A stretch of DNA of 56,164 nucleotides from Burkholderiaceae bacterium 26 (GTDB lineage: Bacteria; Pseudomonadota; Gammaproteobacteria; Burkholderiales; Burkholderiaceae), in assembly GCA_000955795.1 (NCBI GenBank), contig JYOB01000019.1, positions 1 to 56,164 on the forward strand, read 5' to 3'. Both the position numbers and the translations under genes were made by a program. Below, in pieces: positions 52,876 to 56,164 of this stretch. The notes beneath the pieces are model-generated. The model was given only the letters and a program-made list of their open reading frames with translations. It was not told where the DNA came from and searched no databases. Position 1 is the stretch's first letter. Every line of letters begins with the position of its first letter.

Positions 52876-54033
52876 ATGGCGCTCGACGACGAATCCTTCG
52901 GCCTGCTGCAGCAATCGGTGCAGCGCTTTATCCAGGAACGGCTCGTGCCGGCGGAAAACATTCTCGAGGAAGAGGATGACGTGCCCGCCGACATCGTTGC
53001 CGACATGAAAGAGATGGGCCTCTTCGGCCTGTCGATTCCGGAAGAGCACGGCGGGATTGGCCTGGCGATGGCGCAGGAATGCGAGGTGGCGTACGACCTC
53101 GGGCACACGGCGCTGGCTTTTCGCTCGGTGTTCGGCACCAACGTTGGCATCGGCTCGCAGGGCATCCTGATGGACGGCACCGATGCGCAAAAGGCCAATT
53201 ACCTGCCGCGCATTGCCAGCGGCGAGCTGATCATCTCGTTTGCACTCACGGAACCGAACGCGGGGTCGGATGCCGCATCGCTGCAGACGCGCGCCACGCT
53301 GGACGGCGATCACTACGTCATCAACGGGACCAAGCGTTTCATCACCAACGCGCCGCGCGCCGGGGCATTCACGCTGATGGCGCGCACGGGTGGCGAAGGC
53401 GCGGGCGGCATCTCCGCTTTCATCGTGCCGGCCGATACGCCGGGCATCACGCTCGGCAAGCCCGACAAGAAGATGGGGCAGCGTGGTACCAAGACGTGTG
53501 ATGTGATGCTCGATAACGTGCGCGTGCCGGCAGCCAACATCATTGGGGGCGTGGCGGGGCAGGGCTTCAAGACGGCGATGAAGGTGCTGGACCGCGGCCG
53601 CCTGCATATCTCGGCGCTGGCGTGCGGCATGGCGCACCGGCTGATGACCGATGCAGTTGCCTACGCCAAGGAGCGCAAGCAGTTCGGTCAGCCCATCGCA
53701 GACTTCCAGTTGATCCAGGCCATGCTCGCCGACAGCCAGGCAGAGCTTTACGCCGGCATGTCGATGGTGCGCGACTGCGCGCGCCGGTACGACGCCAAGC
53801 CCGTCGGCAAACAGGATCACGAAGTCAGCATGCTGGCCTCGTGCACCAAGATGTTCTGCACCGAGATGGTCGGCCGCGTGGCAGATCGAGCGGTGCAGAT
53901 TCACGGCGGCGCCGGCTACATCGCCGAATACAAGGCCGAGCGTTTCTATCGCGATGTGCGCCTGCTGCGTCTGTACGAAGGCACCACGCAGATCCAGCAG
54001 CTCATCATCGCAAAGAACCTGCTGCGCGACTAG
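52876..54033 (+). CDS. Acyl-CoA dehydrogenase
   Basis: A 385-residue FAD-dependent acyl-CoA dehydrogenase. The motifs are ISFALTEPNAGSDAASLQT (substrate and FAD contacts) and the C-terminal QIHGGAGYIAEYKAERFYRD. The catalytic-base Glu is in RLYEGTTQIQQ near residue 367, as in short/medium-chain and glutaryl-type enzymes. It oxidises an acyl-CoA to the enoyl-CoA and passes electrons to ETF. AGGAG precedes the ATG at 52876. It stands alone, divergent from a LysR gene. Chain length or branching of the substrate cannot be told. Confidence 0.92.
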   Translation: MALDDESFGLLQQSVQRFIQERLVPAENILEEEDDVPADIVADMKEMGLFGLSIPEEHGGIGLAMAQECEVAYDLGHTALAFRSVFGTNVGIGSQGILMDGTDAQKANYLPRIASGELIISFALTEPNAGSDAASLQTRATLDGDHYVINGTKRFITNAPRAGAFTLMARTGGEGAGGISAFIVPADTPGITLGKPDKKMGQRGTKTCDVMLDNVRVPAANIIGGVAGQGFKTAMKVLDRGRLHISALACGMAHRLMTDAVAYAKERKQFGQPIADFQLIQAMLADSQAELYAGMSMVRDCARRYDAKPVGKQDHEVSMLASCTKMFCTEMVGRVADRAVQIHGGAGYIAEYKAERFYRDVRLLRLYEGTTQIQQLIIAKNLLRD

Positions 54034-54053
54034 GCTGGCTCTAGCAATCTGCT

Positions 54054-54084
54054 GGAATGTGGCTCTGTTTTGGAGCCACGTTCT
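54054..54084 (+). terminator. Hairpin after the acyl-CoA dehydrogenase gene
   Basis: GTGGCTC (54059-54065) and GAGCCAC (54073-54079) form the core; GAAT/GTTC flanks extend the stem to about 11-12 bp with a G-U pair. No T-run follows. It lies 20 bp after the stop and upstream of the PaiB gene. Confidence 0.45.
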
Positions 54085-54137
54085 AGTCCAGAATGGGCGC
54101 TTTCCTGTTCGATTGCAGGGTTGCTGCCGGAGTTGCC

Positions 54138-54776
54138 ATGTACGTTCCCGCCCACTTTGAAGAATCGCGCCCCGAAGCGCTGCACGCCCTGATCGCGCAG
54201 AACCCGTTCGGGACGCTTGTCACGCATGGCGAGCATGGGCTGGACGCAAACCACATTCCCTTCTTGCTGCTGCCGGAAGAGGGCAAGCTTGGTGCGCTGC
54301 ATGCGCACGTGGCACGCGCCAATCCGGTCTGGAAAGACGTGGCGAATGGCGACGAGGTGCTTGTCATCTTCCGCGCGGGCGATGCGTACATTTCGCCAAC
54401 GTGGTATCCGAGCAAGCATGAAGCCCACCGGCAGGTGCCGACATGGAACTACCGCGTCGCGCATGCGCATGGCCGTATCACCGTGTGTGACGACGAGCGT
54501 TTTGTACGCGGCGTGGTGGCACGCCTGACGCGCACACATGAGGCATCGCAACCCACGCCGTGGAAGATGTCCGACGCTCCAGCCGACTACACCGACGCGT
54601 TGCTCAAGATGATCGTTGGCATCGAGATCGAGATCACGCGCATCGAAGGCAAACTCAAACTCGGCCAGAACAAGGAAACGCGAGATATCGTGGGCGCCGG
54701 CGAGGCGCTCAGGGCCAGCGGCGAGCGTGTGATCAGCGACGCGATGCTGGCTTGCGCTGCTGCCAAGACGGAATAA
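54138..54776 (+). CDS. FMN-binding negative regulator family protein (PaiB)
   Basis: A 212-residue PaiB-type split-barrel flavoprotein. It begins MYVPAHFEESRPEALHALI and has the family words GLDANHIPFLLL, YISPTWYPSK and VPTWNYRVAHAHG. Bacillus PaiB is described as a negative regulator of sporulation and degradative enzymes; in Gram-negative bacteria the role is unknown and the protein may simply bind FMN or haem. The ATG at 54138 has GGAG upstream and the family start directly after it. It faces fahA across a perfect hairpin. Confidence 0.9.
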   Translation: MYVPAHFEESRPEALHALIAQNPFGTLVTHGEHGLDANHIPFLLLPEEGKLGALHAHVARANPVWKDVANGDEVLVIFRAGDAYISPTWYPSKHEAHRQVPTWNYRVAHAHGRITVCDDERFVRGVVARLTRTHEASQPTPWKMSDAPADYTDALLKMIVGIEIEITRIEGKLKLGQNKETRDIVGAGEALRASGERVISDAMLACAAAKTE

Positions 54777-54777
54777 G

Positions 54778-54810
54778 GCGGAGCGACGGACTGCTGATCC
54801 GTCGCTCCGC
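54778..54810. terminator. Perfect 13-bp hairpin between convergent genes
   Basis: GCGGAGCGACGGA (54778-54790) pairs perfectly with TCCGTCGCTCCGC (54798-54810) around a 7-base loop, right after the PaiB-gene stop and just before the fahA stop. There is no T-run; it is likely a bidirectional end signal. Confidence 0.65.
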
Positions 54811-54816
54811 ACTGCG

Positions 54817-56088
54817 TTACTTCGCGCTGCGCGCCGGCAGGATCTCGCCGCGTACTTCCCCAAAGCCCACGCGATAGCCATCGCCCTGGCACCAGCCAGT
54901 CATGATGACTTCATCGCCGTCTTCCAGGAACGCACGCGTGGTGCCCTTGCCGAGGTCAAGCGGCTGCTTGCCGTTGACGGTCAGCTCCAGCAGGCTGCCG
55001 TAGGAATCCGGTGTCGTGCCGCTGATGGTGCCGGAGCCCATCAGATCCCCCACGCGCACGTTGCAGCCGGATACGGTGTGGTGTGCAAGCTGTTGCGCCA
55101 TCGTCCAGTACATCGCGCGGAAGTTTGTGCGGGCGATGGTGGTGCGCTCGCCGCCGTGGGGGCGCAGTGCGGTTTCGAGGGCGATGTCGTAAGCGTTGGG
55201 ATGGCTCTGGCGCAGGTATTCCAGCGGCTCGGGCGATTGGGCCGGGTTGGCCACGCGGAACGGCTCGAGCGCGTCCATCGTAACGATCCACGGCGAGATC
55301 GATGTGCCGAAGCCCTTCGAGTTGAACGGGCCGAGCGGCACGTATTCCCATTGCTGAATGTCGCGCGCGCTCCAGTCGTTGAGGAGGACGACGCCGAACA
55401 TGTGGTCCGGTGCCGCGTCGACGGAAACCGGCTCACCGAGCGCGCTGGGCTTACCGACCACAAAGGCCATCTCCAGTTCGTAGTCCAGTTTGCGGCAGGC
55501 CGAGAAGATCGGGCGCGGCTGATCGGGCAGCTTGATCTGGCCCATCGGGCGGTGCAGCGGTGTGCCGCTCACCACCACGGAGCTTGCGCGGCCGTTGTAG
55601 CCGATCGGGATTTCCAGCCAGTTGGGCAGCAGCGCGTTTTCGGGATCACGGAACATGCGGCCGACGTTGGTGGCGTGCTCGCGAGACGAGTAGAAATCGG
55701 TATAGCCCGGGATGTCGATGGGCAAGTGCATCACGGCATGTGCTTGCGGCACCAGCGCCCGGGCGTGCAGGGTGGCGTTGTCGCGCACGTGGGTGTCGGC
55801 CACGCTGAACAGTGTTTGCAGCTTCTTGCGCGTTTCCGCCCATACGGGCTTGCCCAGCGCGATGAAACTGTTGAGCTTGCCGGTGCGGAACGTACCGCGT
55901 GTTGCTGCAGGCAGCAGCCCGGCGTCATCCAGAGCGCCGAGGTCGATGACCTGATCGCCCAGCGCAACGCCGGCGCGTGGCGACGGGTTTTCCTTGGTGG
56001 AGAAGATGCCGAAGGGCAGGTTTTCCAGCGGGAAGTGGGTGTCGGGGGTGTTGGCGGATTCTAGCCAGCTTAGTTGTCGGGTGGTCAT
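54817..56088 (-). CDS. fahA: Fumarylacetoacetase
   Basis: A 423-residue fumarylacetoacetate hydrolase, the last enzyme of tyrosine/homogentisate catabolism, which yields fumarate and acetoacetate. It has the N-terminal SH3-like domain and the catalytic domain with DFYSSREHATNVGRMFR (Asp and His of the site), the metal-binding Glu residues in DYELEMAFVVGKPS, and DWSARDIQQWEYVPLGPF, which is specific to FahA rather than to other FAH-family proteins. The homogentisate dioxygenase gene (hmgA) usually lies upstream and would be outside the right edge. The last 76 bases of the window hold the upstream region without a recognised signal. Confidence 0.96.
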   Translation of the reverse strand: MTTRQLSWLESANTPDTHFPLENLPFGIFSTKENPSPRAGVALGDQVIDLGALDDAGLLPAATRGTFRTGKLNSFIALGKPVWAETRKKLQTLFSVADTHVRDNATLHARALVPQAHAVMHLPIDIPGYTDFYSSREHATNVGRMFRDPENALLPNWLEIPIGYNGRASSVVVSGTPLHRPMGQIKLPDQPRPIFSACRKLDYELEMAFVVGKPSALGEPVSVDAAPDHMFGVVLLNDWSARDIQQWEYVPLGPFNSKGFGTSISPWIVTMDALEPFRVANPAQSPEPLEYLRQSHPNAYDIALETALRPHGGERTTIARTNFRAMYWTMAQQLAHHTVSGCNVRVGDLMGSGTISGTTPDSYGSLLELTVNGKQPLDLGKGTTRAFLEDGDEVIMTGWCQGDGYRVGFGEVRGEILPARSAK

Positions 56089-56164
56089 GATGGGGCGGTG
56101 GATTGTTTTATGGGCGGGTGATTCTTGACGCTGTCAGTGCATCCTTGTTTCATCCCCTGCCGGG

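Overview
The window looks like chromosome from a beta-proteobacterium of the family Burkholderiaceae, most likely Ralstonia or close to Cupriavidus. This is inferred from the GC-rich sequence, the dense short operons with ATGA/GTGA overlaps, two trimeric-type porins, the many LysR regulators, and a 3-hydroxyanthranilate dioxygenase whose metal ligands (H51, E57, H95; C125, C128, C162, C165) fall at the numbering known for the Cupriavidus metallidurans enzyme. No rRNA, tRNA, CRISPR array, transposase or phage gene was seen.

Left part (1-7.9 kb). A minus-strand group holds a LitR-like MerR regulator, an SDR protein that lacks the catalytic tyrosine, a DUF3429 membrane protein and a partial gene cut by the window edge. 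This resembles the light-responsive clusters known in other proteobacteria. Next comes dabA-dabB, an energy-coupled inorganic-carbon uptake system with the beta-carbonic-anhydrase-like zinc residues intact. It is transcribed divergently from its own LysR gene across a 63-bp promoter that carries three iterated half-sites.

8-13 kb holds housekeeping and accessory genes: a YitT-type membrane protein, a DHA2 drug exporter followed by a MarR regulator (with a 25-bp near-palindrome before the exporter), a CorA transporter and 3-methyladenine glycosylase (tag).

13-26.3 kb is the most interesting region. Four transcription units surround a GntR/FCD regulator (21125-21784): porin/LVIVD-propeller/cytochrome c; VOC/D-2-hydroxyacid dehydrogenase/second porin; alpha/beta hydrolase/DapA-family aldolase; and FAH-family hydrolase/NitT-type ABC transporter with an embedded VOC dioxygenase-like gene. 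Three intergenic regions carry TGTATACA-type palindromes whose centres lie exactly 20 bp (or multiples of 20 bp) apart. I read this as one GntR regulon for uptake through the outer and inner membranes and catabolism of an unidentified, probably aromatic or oxo-acid, substrate.

26.3-38 kb. A LysR gene precedes a meta-cleavage operon for 3-hydroxyanthranilate in the order nbaE-H-J-I-G-F-C-D, then kynU, an amino-acid permease and an FMN reductase. Together they would take 3-hydroxykynurenine or 3-hydroxyanthranilate via 2-amino-3-carboxymuconate semialdehyde and 2-aminomuconate to pyruvate and acetyl-CoA. A LysR-type box lies about 65 bp before the likely transcription start.

38-48.5 kb: a CynX-type transporter, a DUF2520 dehydrogenase-like protein, a YddG-type aromatic amino-acid exporter, a DUF3309 mini-protein, a complete tripartite RND efflux operon and a crotonase-fold protein, closed by a clear bidirectional terminator.

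48.5-56.2 kb: the metE/metR divergent pair with a perfect MetR box, a LysR gene divergent from an acyl-CoA dehydrogenase, a PaiB-type FMN-binding protein, and fumarylacetoacetase (fahA), which faces PaiB across a 13-bp perfect hairpin.
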